Assembly: GCA_965227065.1 (NCBI GenBank)
Contig: CBDDFN010000010.1
Location: 248,001-312,000 of the forward strand
Length of the DNA: 64,000 nucleotides
Reading direction: 5' to 3'
Source of the DNA: CBDDFN01 sp965227065
GTDB lineage: Bacteria; Pseudomonadota; Alphaproteobacteria; SPJN01
Under the pieces are notes generated by a model. The model did no database searches. It saw only the letters and a list, made by a program, of their open reading frames with translations, and was not told where the DNA came from. Every line of letters begins with the position of its first letter. Within the stretch, counting starts at the first letter, position 1. The translations under genes and the position numbers were made by a program. Positions 9,132 to 17,421 of this stretch are shown piece after piece.

Positions 9132-9238
9132 GAAGGGTCTTTCTTGCGGCGGGCTTTTGGCAGGTCCTGTTCGCCTACCAGACACGCGCGGGGCGGGGCA
9201 AGCGGGACAAGCACGTCAAATGCCGCGCGCTTTGCGAC

Positions 9239-9247
9239 TTATCCACA
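9239..9247 (+). promoter_or_regulatory. Perfect DnaA box upstream of gcrA
   Basis: TTATCCACA matches the strong DnaA box consensus TTATNCACA and lies 107 nt before the gcrA start codon. DnaA is known to promote gcrA transcription in Caulobacter, so the position is meaningful. Promoter elements were not mapped. Confidence 0.7.
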
Positions 9248-9282
9248 GAAATCTCATCATATGGGATAACTTTTGCTCCGGC

Positions 9283-9300
9283 ACCACAACATCTTGTGGT
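9283..9300. promoter_or_regulatory. Perfect 7-bp inverted repeat in the gcrA promoter region
   Basis: ACCACAA (9283-9289) and TTGTGGT (9294-9300) flank a CATC spacer. The element lies between the DnaA box and the gcrA start, where a dimeric regulator could bind. It has no T-tract, so it does not look like a terminator. No regulator can be named. Confidence 0.5.
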
Positions 9301-9353
9301 ATAGTCCAGATCAAGTGGTAAGGATGACGCCGAGCACAAGGTTGGAGGATAAG

Positions 9354-9878
9354 ATGGCCTGGACGGATGAGCGCGTGGAACGCCTGAAAGATTTGTGGAA
9401 CAAGGGCTTATCGGCCAGCCAGATTGCCGCCGAGCTTGGCGATGTGACCCGCAATGCGGTGATCGGCAAAGCGCACCGGCTGGGCCTGTCGGGCCGGGCC
9501 AAGCCCAATCAGGGCGGCGGTCATCGCGGCGGACGCCGTTCCCGCGCAGAGGCGCCGGGCTCGCGGCCTGAACCGGTTGTGGTGCGCGGCGGTGCAGCCC
9601 CGGCCCTTAAATTTGCCCTGGATGAAGCGCCTGAGCCTGCGCGCCGGGAATTGCCTGAGCCGGTCGCGCTCAAAATTGTGCGTCCCGAAGGCGAGCTTGG
9701 TGAGGTTACCCTGCTCGATCTGAATGAGCGCATGTGCAAATGGCCGATCGGCGATCCCGGCGATGAGGATTTCCATTTCTGCGGCCATGCCGCCGAGCCG
9801 GGTCAGCCTTATTGCACCAAACATTGTGCGGTGGCCTATCAGCCGGCCTATGGGCGGAAGAAGGCGGCGGGGAAGTAA
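9354..9878 (+). CDS. gcrA: Cell-cycle regulator GcrA
   Basis: GcrA binds sigma-70 RNA polymerase and promoters bearing CcrM-methylated GANTC sites, driving S-phase genes in alphaproteobacteria. The signature N-terminal helix-turn-helix is clear: MAWTDERVERLKDLW, then ASQIAAELG and RNAVIGKAHRLGLSGR. A basic/proline-rich linker and a C-terminal cysteine-containing domain (CKWPIGDPGDEDFHFCG) follow. At 174 residues it has the normal length. GGAGG at 9344-9348 supports ATG 9354 over upstream in-frame starts. The DnaA box upstream fits known cell-cycle control. Confidence 0.95.
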   Translation: MAWTDERVERLKDLWNKGLSASQIAAELGDVTRNAVIGKAHRLGLSGRAKPNQGGGHRGGRRSRAEAPGSRPEPVVVRGGAAPALKFALDEAPEPARRELPEPVALKIVRPEGELGEVTLLDLNERMCKWPIGDPGDEDFHFCGHAAEPGQPYCTKHCAVAYQPAYGRKKAAGK

Positions 9879-9925
9879 CGGTTCTTCGCTCATGCCAGCG
9901 GCCCTGAGGGGCCGCGGCTCCGCGA

Positions 9926-10045
9926 GGGCGGGCAAGACCTTGCCCGTGGCGGTGGTCACCGCCGTTCAGTATTGCTCTGGCATGTGGCGCGGCCGCGTCC
10001 TTGCTTACACAGGCGGGCGGGTTTGACGATGGTCAGGCCCGCCCG
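9926..10045 (+). other. Hairpin-rich intergenic region after gcrA
   Basis: The 237-nt gap between gcrA and tRNA-Gly holds three strong hairpins: 9930-9945 (GGGCAA/TTGCCC), 9948-9963 (palindrome GGCGGTGGTCACCGCC) and one near 10013-10041 (CGGGCGGG with CCCGCCCG, then TTCTTGTT). The third looks like a weak plus-strand terminator. No open reading frame here resembles a gene. Confidence 0.45.
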
Positions 10046-10115
10046 TTCTTGTTGACACGAGCTCCGCGCTGCCCCAAATCTTGTCCAACTGGCCGACAGC
10101 GTGAGCGCGATGAAT

Positions 10116-10189
10116 GCGGGTATGATGTAATGGTAGCCTGTCAGCTTCCCAAGCTGAACGTGCGGGTTCAATTCCCGCTACCCGCTCCA
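10116..10189 (+). tRNA. tRNA-Gly (anticodon CCC)
   Basis: A 74-nt cloverleaf with encoded CCA. Acceptor GCGGGTA pairs with TACCCGC, the anticodon stem TCAGC/GCTGA encloses loop TTCCCAA, and the T arm contains GGTTCAATTCC. Loop positions 34-36 read CCC, decoding GGG glycine codons. It ends 16 nt before the next gene. Confidence 0.96.
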
Positions 10190-10205
10190 ACCGTGCTGAG
10201 GTCCG

Positions 10206-10616
10206 ATGCTGACCGATTTTGAACAGATCCAAAACCTCCTTGCCCGCTATTGCTTCGTGACCGACACGGGCTCGGCCGACGATATGGCGGCCCTGTTCTG
10301 GGAGGATTGCACGGTCAATTTCGGCGGCACCATCAATCAGGGTATCGAAGCGGCGACCAAAGGCTTTGCCCGCTGGATCGAAACCCGCCGCGACCCGATT
10401 GTCGGCCTGCGCCATTTGCTGCACACGCCCGAAATCGTGATCGAGGGGACGCGCGCCACCGCACGGTGCTATTACGATGCCGATTGCCATACCAAGAAGG
10501 GCCGCCCCATCCAGCTGCGCGGCCTCTATATCGACACGCTTGAAAAGCGCGAGGGCGCATGGCGCTTCCTCACCCGCGAAGTGCAGATCTGGCAGAGCAT
10601 GCTGGGGGATGGCTGA
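10206..10616 (+). CDS. SnoaL/NTF2-like family protein
   Basis: A 136-residue single-domain protein of the SnoaL-like (NTF2 cone-fold) group: an N-terminal helix (FEQIQNLLARYCFVTDTG), the DDMAALFWEDCTVNFGG strand-turn and a C-terminal strand FLTREVQIWQSM. Members include small isomerases, dehydratases, hydrolases and pure binding proteins, so the reaction cannot be read from sequence. It begins 16 nt after tRNA-Gly and converges on an SDR gene. Confidence 0.8.
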   Translation: MLTDFEQIQNLLARYCFVTDTGSADDMAALFWEDCTVNFGGTINQGIEAATKGFARWIETRRDPIVGLRHLLHTPEIVIEGTRATARCYYDADCHTKKGRPIQLRGLYIDTLEKREGAWRFLTREVQIWQSMLGDG

Positions 10617-10636
10617 GGCCGCCTCCCCCCCTTTCC

Positions 10637-11392
10637 TTACCGGCTGATCGAAAAACCGCCATCGGCAAGCATAGCCGTGCCGGTCACAAAACTGGCCTGA
10701 GGTGACACCAAAAACAACGCTGCCTCGGCAATTTCGCCGGGTTCGGCAATCCGCTTGAGCGCATGAAGGCTTTCAATATGGGCGCGCGCGTCCGGCGTAT
10801 TGGCAACTGTGGCACCCATCGGCGTGTCGGTGCCGCCCGGCAGCAGCGCATTGACCCGCAAGCCCGCCGGTCCATATTCCGCAGCCAGCCCTTTGGCGAG
10901 GCCGATCAGTCCGGCCTTGCTGGCCCCATAGGCGGCCATGCCTTGCATGCCGACCGTGTAGCCCACAAAGCTTGAGGTGAACAGCAAGGCGGGTGCAGGC
11001 CGGTCAAGCAAAGCGGGGATCTGATATTTGGCGCCCAGAAAGGCGGCTGTCAGATTGGTGGCGAGTGTTGCGTCCCAGTCTGCGCGGGTCATGTCCGTCA
11101 CCGCGCCCATGGCCCCCAACGTACCCGCATTGTTGATCGCGATATCCAGACCGCCGAACCGCTCAAGCGAGGCGTCTACCAATTCGCGGGCATGGGCTTC
11201 ATCGGTGATGTTGCCGGGTTTGATCTGAACTTCGGCCCCCGTTTGTGCGCAGTCAGCGGCGAGGGTTTCGAGCGCGCCGAGATTGCGCCCGGTGAGGGTG
11301 AGGCGTGCGCCGTGAGAGGCCAGACGCAGCGCGATGGCGCGGCCAATACCGGAGCTTGCGCCGGTGACCAAGGCAACTTTGTTTTCAAACAT
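10637..11392 (-). CDS. SDR family NAD(P)-dependent oxidoreductase
   Basis: A classical short-chain dehydrogenase of about 251 residues. It shows the cofactor loop TGASSGIG, the NNAG structural motif, a catalytic serine region (LLFTSSFVGY) and the YGASK catalytic Tyr/Lys pair, followed by a C-terminal segment with GTAMLADGG typical of the FabG/BDH-like branch. The start is ATG 11392, with AGGAC upstream. The substrate is not predictable. Confidence 0.88.
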   Translation of the reverse strand: MFENKVALVTGASSGIGRAIALRLASHGARLTLTGRNLGALETLAADCAQTGAEVQIKPGNITDEAHARELVDASLERFGGLDIAINNAGTLGAMGAVTDMTRADWDATLATNLTAAFLGAKYQIPALLDRPAPALLFTSSFVGYTVGMQGMAAYGASKAGLIGLAKGLAAEYGPAGLRVNALLPGGTDTPMGATVANTPDARAHIESLHALKRIAEPGEIAEAALFLVSPQASFVTGTAMLADGGFSISR

Positions 11393-11577
11393 GACCAAGT
11401 CCTGAACAGGGGAAGCGAATGCCCAGACGGTGCGCGAGGGGCGGGCGCCAAGCCACCCGGTTCTTGCGGGGATGGGCGATTGGCATCAGCAAGCCAAGAA
11501 AAAGCGAAAACAATCGACGGAAAATTTCGGCGCGGCCGTTTAATCCTCGGGCCGGGGATTCCAAGGAGCATTTGCCG

Positions 11578-12162
11578 ATGAAGTATGGCGCGCACAAAGC
11601 TGTTCACTTTGTCCTGTTACTGAGCATGACCGGATTGGTCTTGAGCGGGTGTGGCGGGCCCGGTCCACGTGGGCGCGGGGCGGGTGGGCCAGGAGGCGGT
11701 GGTCCGCAGCCCTTTGGCGAGGCCGCCGGCGGCGCCCCTTCGCCCGCCCCCTTTGGGATGTTGTTTGCCGCAATGGATGTGAACGCCGATGCGATCACCG
11801 ATCGGGCTGAGCTTGATAGCGGGCTTGAACGGGAATGGGCGCGGCTCACCGGGCTTGGCAGCCCCCGACCGGGCGCTATTCAATTACGGGAATGGATGGT
11901 GCGCGCCATGGGTTCGGACCAAAACGGGCCGGGCTTTATCGGCTTTGACCAAAATGGCGACGGCACGATTGCGCGCGATGAATTTTATGCCCGGCTGAGC
12001 TCAGGTTTTGGGCAGCTTGACCGCAATCACGATGGGCAATTGGAGCGCTTTGAACTTATGCCGGACCGGACCGGCGGGCCAGACGGTACGCGGCGCGGCG
12101 GGCCGGGGGGCGGACGGGGTCCGCAAGGCCCCGGCGGTGGCCAACGTGGCCCTGTGATCTAG
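11578..12162 (+). CDS. EF-hand lipoprotein
   Basis: A secreted, probably lipid-anchored protein of 194 residues. The signal peptide ends in lipobox VLSGC with C25 as the lipidation site. A Gly/Pro-rich linker is followed by EF-hand-like loops: DVNADAITDRAE (67-78), DQNGDGTIARDE (124-135) and DRNHDGQLERFE (148-159). The C-terminal 35 residues are very glycine/arginine-rich. The second and third loops have full Ca2+-ligand patterns; the first is less regular. ATG 11578 follows an AAGGAG site. Calcium binding in the periplasm is likely; the role is unknown. Confidence 0.85.
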   Translation: MKYGAHKAVHFVLLLSMTGLVLSGCGGPGPRGRGAGGPGGGGPQPFGEAAGGAPSPAPFGMLFAAMDVNADAITDRAELDSGLEREWARLTGLGSPRPGAIQLREWMVRAMGSDQNGPGFIGFDQNGDGTIARDEFYARLSSGFGQLDRNHDGQLERFELMPDRTGGPDGTRRGGPGGGRGPQGPGGGQRGPVI

Positions 12163-12182
12163 GCAAAAGGCTCCGAAAAAAA

Positions 12183-12210
12183 GGCCGGGTCAAAAACCCG
12201 GCCTTTGTTT
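12183..12210. terminator. Bidirectional intrinsic terminator
   Basis: GGCCGGGT (12183-12190) and ACCCGGCC (12196-12203) form an 8-bp stem with a CAAAA loop. The plus strand continues TTTGTTT, and on the minus strand the stem is followed by eight T (from 12182 downwards). It serves the convergent EF-hand lipoprotein and WS/DGAT genes. Confidence 0.9.
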
Positions 12211-12227
12211 CTTCCAAGCCCCGCCCC

Positions 12228-13736
12228 CTAGGCGGCGTTGGCGGCTTTTTCGATGTCGACTTCGGCAGTGGCCGCTGCGGGCGCGGTTTCGACAACGTCG
12301 TAGCGCGGGGCGTTGGCGGCTTCGTGTTCGGCGTCGAGCGCGGCCTTGGTTTCTTCGAATTCGGCCAGGATCAGCTCCATCAAATGATCGGCATCGGGAA
12401 CGACGGCGGGGCAGGTGGTGATGCCCAGATCAATCCGGTCACGATAGGAGAAGACGGTGATGTTGATCGCCGTGCCATGCGAGATAACCGACAAGGGATA
12501 GGCGGTCTGCATTTCGGCCCCGGCAATATAGAGCGTCATGGGTGCGCCCGGAACGTTTGACAAAATGCCGTTCATGATCGGGGGCATATTGCCCAGTACT
12601 TCCTTGCGCATGATGGTGGCCGCAAGCGGCTTGGCCACATAGCTCGGCAATTTAAAGCCGGTGCCTGAATCAATCGCGCCGAACAGTTCCACCGAGTTCT
12701 TCTTGCCGATCTGGGCGGTCTCATGGATTTTCTTGATCCGGCGCAGCGGGTCGGCCTCATCGGTGCGCCAGGCCACTGTCATGGCGGCAACATTGTTGAG
12801 GCTTGCTTCCTTCTGGGCCTGGGCAATCGGTACGGCGCAGACCAGCGACTTGTCGGGCAGCATGCCTTTTTCATCGAGATAGGCGCGCAAGCCCCCGCCG
12901 GTGATGGCGAGCATGACATCGTTCACCTTGGCGTTGAGCGATTTGGCAATGTGCTTGGTTTCACCGAGCGGGACCGAACCAATGGAGAATTTGCGTTCGC
13001 GCGTGATCACTTCGTTAAACGGGGTGTTGGGCGCGCCGCCCAGCGTGCCTTCGGCAGCCGGATTGTGCTTGGTCTGCTGATATTGATGCAGCGCCGCCGA
13101 CGCGGTTCTGCGAAGCGAGCCGAATTGCTTGTAGAAGGGCTTCTCAGCGGTCGAGAAGGCGGCATCGATCAGTGCGGTGGCGAGCGTGGGCTTGTTGCAC
13201 GGCGTCTTGTTCAGGCCGAAAGCCTGCTTTTGCTCTTCGGTGAGCGGGCCGCGCGGTGTCGGCTCCAGATCATACATCAGCATCATCAGCTGGGCGCCAG
13301 CCTGGCCATCAATCATGCAGTGATGCATTTTGGAATAGACCACCGCCTGATTGTCGGCGAGCCCGTCAAAGACATAATATTGGAACAAGGGCTTGGAGCG
13401 GTCGAGACGCTCAATGTGAATGACCTCAAGCGCGCGCAGCACATCATGGATCGTTGATCCCTTGGGCATCTTTCGGGTTTTGAAGTGGTAGCGCCAGTCA
13501 AGCTTGCCCGCATCCACCCACACCGGATAATCGAGATTGAAGGGCTGTTCAGTGGCGACCCAGTTCATCATCGGCACTTCAGCCGAGCGTTCCTTCAACA
13601 GCGCAAAGAAGTTGTCGCGGAAGCGGCCTTCATAGTCGGCCGGAATGGTGACCAGCTGGGCGAGCCCGATATTCATCGGGGCGTCGTCGGTTTCAGCATA
13701 AAGAAACGTGGCGTCGGTTGCAGAAAGGCGTTGCAT
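12228..13736 (-). CDS. Wax ester synthase / diacylglycerol acyltransferase (WS/DGAT)
   Basis: A 502-residue member of the bacterial WS/DGAT family, which esterifies fatty alcohols or diacylglycerol with acyl-CoA to make storage lipids at the membrane surface. The catalytic HHxxxDG motif is intact as HHCMIDG (H138-G144), and family blocks such as LSATDATFLY at the N-terminus and the NVPG segment (LSNVPGAPMTLY) are present. It stands alone between a terminator and the usg gene. Whether it makes wax esters, triacylglycerol or another ester cannot be decided. Confidence 0.92.
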   Translation of the reverse strand: MQRLSATDATFLYAETDDAPMNIGLAQLVTIPADYEGRFRDNFFALLKERSAEVPMMNWVATEQPFNLDYPVWVDAGKLDWRYHFKTRKMPKGSTIHDVLRALEVIHIERLDRSKPLFQYYVFDGLADNQAVVYSKMHHCMIDGQAGAQLMMLMYDLEPTPRGPLTEEQKQAFGLNKTPCNKPTLATALIDAAFSTAEKPFYKQFGSLRRTASAALHQYQQTKHNPAAEGTLGGAPNTPFNEVITRERKFSIGSVPLGETKHIAKSLNAKVNDVMLAITGGGLRAYLDEKGMLPDKSLVCAVPIAQAQKEASLNNVAAMTVAWRTDEADPLRRIKKIHETAQIGKKNSVELFGAIDSGTGFKLPSYVAKPLAATIMRKEVLGNMPPIMNGILSNVPGAPMTLYIAGAEMQTAYPLSVISHGTAINITVFSYRDRIDLGITTCPAVVPDADHLMELILAEFEETKAALDAEHEAANAPRYDVVETAPAAATAEVDIEKAANAA

Positions 13737-14034
13737 TGTTCGTCCCCATTATCGGTGGTGGGCCCCTGAGCCCGGCGTCAGTGTTTGCGCTCCCCTGACG
13801 CTTTTAAGGATGGGGGATGGTGGCACTGATCGCGAGTCACCGCTTTGACGCAGATCATCCAATTTGGGGGGGATTTGGCATGTCATAGTGTCGCGTCAAA
13901 AAACTGCAAAACAATTCGCCTGACACAATGCCGCAATTGGGATGCAAATCAGCCCTATTCGGCTGACGAATAGTCAGCCGGTGACTTGACGTTTCATGGC
14001 CCGGAGGCGGACCGGGCCGTCAAGGGCGCGTCAG
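13737..14034. other. 298-nt intergenic region with inverted repeats
   Basis: This gap separates usg from the WS/DGAT gene (both minus strand). It holds GCGTCAG/CTGACGC (13775-13781 with 13795-13801), a pair of overlapping hairpins at 13955-13980, and a GC-rich hairpin at about 13998-14018 that could end the usg transcript. No coding sequence is seen. Confidence 0.5.
13955..13980. promoter_or_regulatory. Two overlapping, mutually exclusive inverted repeats
   Basis: CTATTCG/CGAATAG (13955-13961 and 13967-13973) and CGGCTGAC/GTCAGCCG (13960-13967 and 13973-13980) are both perfect and share bases, so only one can form at a time. They lie about 220 nt upstream of the WS/DGAT start codon. This is a possible operator or leader switch; function is unknown. 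Confidence 0.4.
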
Positions 14035-14325
14035 CTAGTGCAGCCGGTACACCGCATCGCTGTTGCGCCATTCGCCGGGGCCCAGCGGTTCGCAGCAGGC
14101 CACCCGGACCGAATGGATCGGCCCTTCAATTTCGCGTTCCCAGAAGCTTAGGAATTTTTTCAGGCGCGGCAGCTCGGGCGCGTGATCAAGGGTTTGCCAG
14201 ACAAAGCTTTGCAACAGGCTTGGCGTGTCGGGCAGCCGGTAAATGATCTCGGCGGTGGTCATGCGCCAGCCCTGCAATTGCAGTTCCAGATCAGACAGGG
14301 CGGTTTCCAAAGGTGGTGTCATCAT
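14035..14325 (-). CDS. usg: Usg family protein
   Basis: A 96-residue protein matching the alphaproteobacterial Usg family along most of its length: LQGWRMTTAEIIYRLPD, the SLLQSFVWQ block, LKKFLSFWEREIEGPIHSVRVA and the terminal YRLH. The name comes from a gene found upstream of trpF in Caulobacter; the biochemical function is unknown. Here no trp genes adjoin it. Two adjacent ATGs (14325 and 14322) follow a GAGGAG ribosome site; the second has the better spacing. Confidence 0.88.
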   Translation of the reverse strand: MMTPPLETALSDLELQLQGWRMTTAEIIYRLPDTPSLLQSFVWQTLDHAPELPRLKKFLSFWEREIEGPIHSVRVACCEPLGPGEWRNSDAVYRLH

Positions 14326-14555
14326 ACGCTCCTCAGACAGACAGACACGGCCCGGCGCGTATCGTTGGTGCAGGCGTTCGCGCCTTGGCCATCTGCAAGT
14401 GTGCAGGCGACAGGGTTAATGGCGCAATAAGAATGTTTCCAAAAACTGAGCCAAAACAGCGCGTTAGCACCGATGGGGGGAGAGTGCTGCCAGAATATGG
14501 CGGCCTGGGCCGGATTTTTGTATCGTGTCGAAACGACGTATTTGGGGGATAGGAC

Positions 14556-16037
14556 ATGATCAAGCGTCTTGTGGGGCTGGTGCTGGCGGCGGTGCTGGCG
14601 GTGGGGGCCTACACCGTCTATCGCTTTGTAAACTTTGAAGCGCCGGGACGGATTGCGGCTGAGGCGGACACGACCGGGTTTGATCGCGATGAGATTGCGC
14701 GGCTGTTGTCCGAGGCGATCGGGTTTCCCACCATTTCGCGCTATGACCGCCAGATCGATCAGGCGGTGTTTGACGGCTTCAATGGCTGGTTCGATGTCAG
14801 TTTCCCGCGCCTCACCGGGCTTGAGACCCACTGGTTTACCGACGGGCGGATGCTGGTCTGGACGGGTAGCAAGCCTGATCTCGATCCGATCTTGCTGATG
14901 GGCCATTTCGATGTGGTGCCGGTGGTGGCCGGAACGGAAGGCGATTGGGTCCATCCGCCTTTTTCAGGCGCGATCGCTGATGGCCATGTCTGGGGCCGTG
15001 GCGCGGTTGATATGAAGGGTCCGACCATCGGGCTTGCCTATGCGCTTGAACAGATGATCAAGGCAGGGTTTCAGCCCGAACGCACCATCCTGATCGCGCT
15101 TCATCCCGACGAGGAAGTGTCGGGCGAAACCGGCGCGGTTGAGATGGCGGCCTGGCTCAAGGCGCGCGGCATCTCTCCCATTCTGGCGGTCGATGAAGGC
15201 GGTATTGTTTCCGACGGGCTGATCCCCGGCGTCGACACGGAAGTGGCGCTGATCGGGGTGGGCGAAAAAGGCTATCTGAGCCTTGAGATTACCGCGTCCG
15301 CCAAGGGCGGGCATTCCTCAATGCCGGACAGTGAAACCGCGGTCACACGGCTGGCGAGCGCCATCACACAGCTGAAGATGAGCCCCTTCGCCGGTGGTAT
15401 CGAGGGGCCGGTGCGCACCATGTATGAAACGATTGCGCCGCAGCTGCCCGCCTTCCAGCGCTATCTGGTGGCCAATCTGTGGCTGTTTGAGCCGGTGATG
15501 GCAGCGGCGCTGACCAGTAATGCAACCGCCAATGCCAGCCTGCGGACAACCATTGCGCCCACCATGCTGGAAGGCTCGCCCAAGGAAAATGTCTTGCCTG
15601 CGTCAGCGGTGGCGACGGTTAATCTGCGCATCCACCCCCGTGACACTGTTGAAGGCGTCATTGCCCATGTCGAACGCGCGGTGAAGGCGCCGGATATTGC
15701 TGTTGGTCTGGCGCCGGGCAATCCCTCTGAGCCTGCGCCGTTTTCGGACACGCAAGGTGGCGTGTGGCAGGCCGTATCGCAAACCGTAGCGAGCGTCTTT
15801 CCCGATGCGCTGGTGACGCCATCGCTGGTTTTGGGTGGAACAGACTCGCGGCACTATAAAGGGGTGGCGCAGAATATTTACCGCTTCTCGCCGCTCAGGC
15901 TCGATCCCGACATGCGGCTTGGCATTCACGGCACCAATGAACGGATCCGGCTTGAGGATCTGGAGGGTGTGGTGCGCTTCTATACCCATCTGGTGGGCCG
16001 CGTTCATAGCGCAAACGCGTTTGACGGCGCTGAGTAA
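14556..16037 (+). CDS. M20 family metallopeptidase, membrane-anchored or secreted
   Basis: A 493-residue M20/carboxypeptidase-S-like enzyme with an N-terminal hydrophobic segment (residues 3-22) acting as a signal anchor or signal peptide. Zinc motifs are clear: LMGHFDVVPVV, the bridging aspartate in WGRGAVDMKG, and the catalytic acid pair in HPDEEVSGETG; a dimerisation lid domain (KGGHSSMPD) follows. It probably trims peptides or acyl-amino acids outside the cytoplasm. It stands alone, 38 nt before phoR. Confidence 0.87.
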   Translation: MIKRLVGLVLAAVLAVGAYTVYRFVNFEAPGRIAAEADTTGFDRDEIARLLSEAIGFPTISRYDRQIDQAVFDGFNGWFDVSFPRLTGLETHWFTDGRMLVWTGSKPDLDPILLMGHFDVVPVVAGTEGDWVHPPFSGAIADGHVWGRGAVDMKGPTIGLAYALEQMIKAGFQPERTILIALHPDEEVSGETGAVEMAAWLKARGISPILAVDEGGIVSDGLIPGVDTEVALIGVGEKGYLSLEITASAKGGHSSMPDSETAVTRLASAITQLKMSPFAGGIEGPVRTMYETIAPQLPAFQRYLVANLWLFEPVMAAALTSNATANASLRTTIAPTMLEGSPKENVLPASAVATVNLRIHPRDTVEGVIAHVERAVKAPDIAVGLAPGNPSEPAPFSDTQGGVWQAVSQTVASVFPDALVTPSLVLGGTDSRHYKGVAQNIYRFSPLRLDPDMRLGIHGTNERIRLEDLEGVVRFYTHLVGRVHSANAFDGAE

Positions 16038-16075
16038 AGCCCGATATGTAAAGCCATATCGTGTAGGGGCCGGTC

Positions 16076-17230
16076 ATGGCATTGTCGGATCAATTATTGT
16101 TCAAACATGGGGAGGCGCAAGGCTCGCCCTTCACCTATCTTGAACCTTTGCCCGATCCGGTTCTGGTCATTGATCCGCACCTTGGCGTGCATTTCGCCAA
16201 CAAGGCTGCGCGCGATCTGTTTCCTGCCTTGCACAAACTGACGCCGGGTGAGCCGCTGCCGCGTTTCATCCGCCAGCCGGTCCCGATCGAGGTGGCCGAA
16301 CGCGCCTTTGCCCATGCCGACCGGGGCGTCACCCGTGCTGAGCGCCTGGTCCTGCCCGGTGTGGTCGAAAAGCGTTTCGAGGTTCGCGCGGTCCCGCTGG
16401 CCGATGCTGCCGGGATCGATGCCGGTCAGGCGGCCTTGCTGTTGTTTCATGAACAGACCGCCGCCTGGCGGGCTGAGCAGATGCGGGTTGATTTCATCGC
16501 CAATGCAAGCCATGAGCTGCGCACGCCGATTGCCTCGGTGCAAGGCTATATTGAAACCTTGCAGGGGCCGGCCAGAGACGATCCTATCGCCCGGACGCAG
16601 TTTCTCGACATCATGGCCGAGCAGGCCCGCCGCATGGCGCGGCTGATCGATGATCTCATGTCACTGTCGCGGATTGAGCTTGATGAGCATATGACGCCGC
16701 AAGACCGGGTGCGGGTGATTGATGTGCTGAACAAGGCGCGCGACGTCATCCTGCCCATGGCCGAACCCCGTGGGGTGGCGATTAAGCTCAAGGTCCCCTT
16801 CGGGGTGGCCGACGCCTTTGTGCTTGGGGATGAAGACGAGCTGGTGCAGATTTTCCAGAACCTGCTCGACAATGCCGTCAAATATGGCGCAGACGGCGGG
16901 CGGATCGAAATTCTCGGCCATCTTGACGAGGCGGCGCGGTCGGTGGTGATCCGGGTGCGTGATTTCGGTGAAGGCATCGGGGCGGATCATCTGCCCCGCC
17001 TGACCGAACGCTTTTACCGGGTGGATGCGACGATGAGCAAGGCGCGCGGCGGCACCGGGCTGGGGCTTGCCATCGTCAAGCATATCGTCAACCGCCACAA
17101 AGGCCGGCTGCGGATCGAAAGCACACGCGGGGTGGGGTCTACCTTTGAAGTCACGCTGCCGCTTGCGACCCGTGACGATGATGATGAAGACCAGCTTGAA
17201 GTTAAAATTGTCCCCCCGGTCCGGCCGTGA
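16076..17230 (+). CDS. phoR: PhoR-like PAS histidine kinase without membrane segments
   Basis: A 384-residue sensor kinase: PAS domain (about 20-130), HisKA with H146 in FIANASHELRTP, then HATPase_c with the N box (NLLDNAVKYG), G1 (VRDFGEGIG) and G2 (GGTGLGLAIVKH). Together with phoU and phoB downstream it is best read as the phosphate-starvation kinase. Unlike E. coli PhoR it has no N-terminal transmembrane helices, and there is no room for them before ATG 16076, because the peptidase gene ends at 16037. The acidic C-terminal tail (DDDDEDQ) is unusual but unassigned. Confidence 0.88.
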   Translation: MALSDQLLFKHGEAQGSPFTYLEPLPDPVLVIDPHLGVHFANKAARDLFPALHKLTPGEPLPRFIRQPVPIEVAERAFAHADRGVTRAERLVLPGVVEKRFEVRAVPLADAAGIDAGQAALLLFHEQTAAWRAEQMRVDFIANASHELRTPIASVQGYIETLQGPARDDPIARTQFLDIMAEQARRMARLIDDLMSLSRIELDEHMTPQDRVRVIDVLNKARDVILPMAEPRGVAIKLKVPFGVADAFVLGDEDELVQIFQNLLDNAVKYGADGGRIEILGHLDEAARSVVIRVRDFGEGIGADHLPRLTERFYRVDATMSKARGGTGLGLAIVKHIVNRHKGRLRIESTRGVGSTFEVTLPLATRDDDDEDQLEVKIVPPVRP

Positions 17231-17310
17231 GGCCGTCAAGCGATTGTCATCGAACTTGTCCACATGCATGGCATGGCTGATTTTACGGGAATCCGCGGTA
17301 GCCGGGATCG

Positions 17311-17339
17311 ATGTCATAAAACCGTAGCACTTTTGTAAC
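17311..17339 (+). promoter_or_regulatory. Candidate Pho box upstream of phoU
   Basis: Three 7-bp units at exact 11-bp spacing, ATGTCAT, CCGTAGC and TTGTAAC (starting at 17311, 17322 and 17333), resemble the PhoB repeat CTGTCAT N4 CTGTCAT. The first unit fits 6 of 7, the others 4 and 5 of 7. It lies 83 nt before the phoU start in the 191-nt phoR-phoU gap. Confidence 0.4.
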
Positions 17340-17421
17340 ATTGATTGCGGCACCGATTCCTATGGTGCGCCCCAAGTACAGACACGCCGGGCCCGCCCCC
17401 ATTTTCGATGAAAGAGATGCA

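Noticed and set aside
9283..9300. NrdR box in front of gcrA
   Set aside because: The palindrome has some likeness to CACAA..TTGTG cores, but NrdR sites normally come as two boxes about three helical turns apart and no second box is seen.
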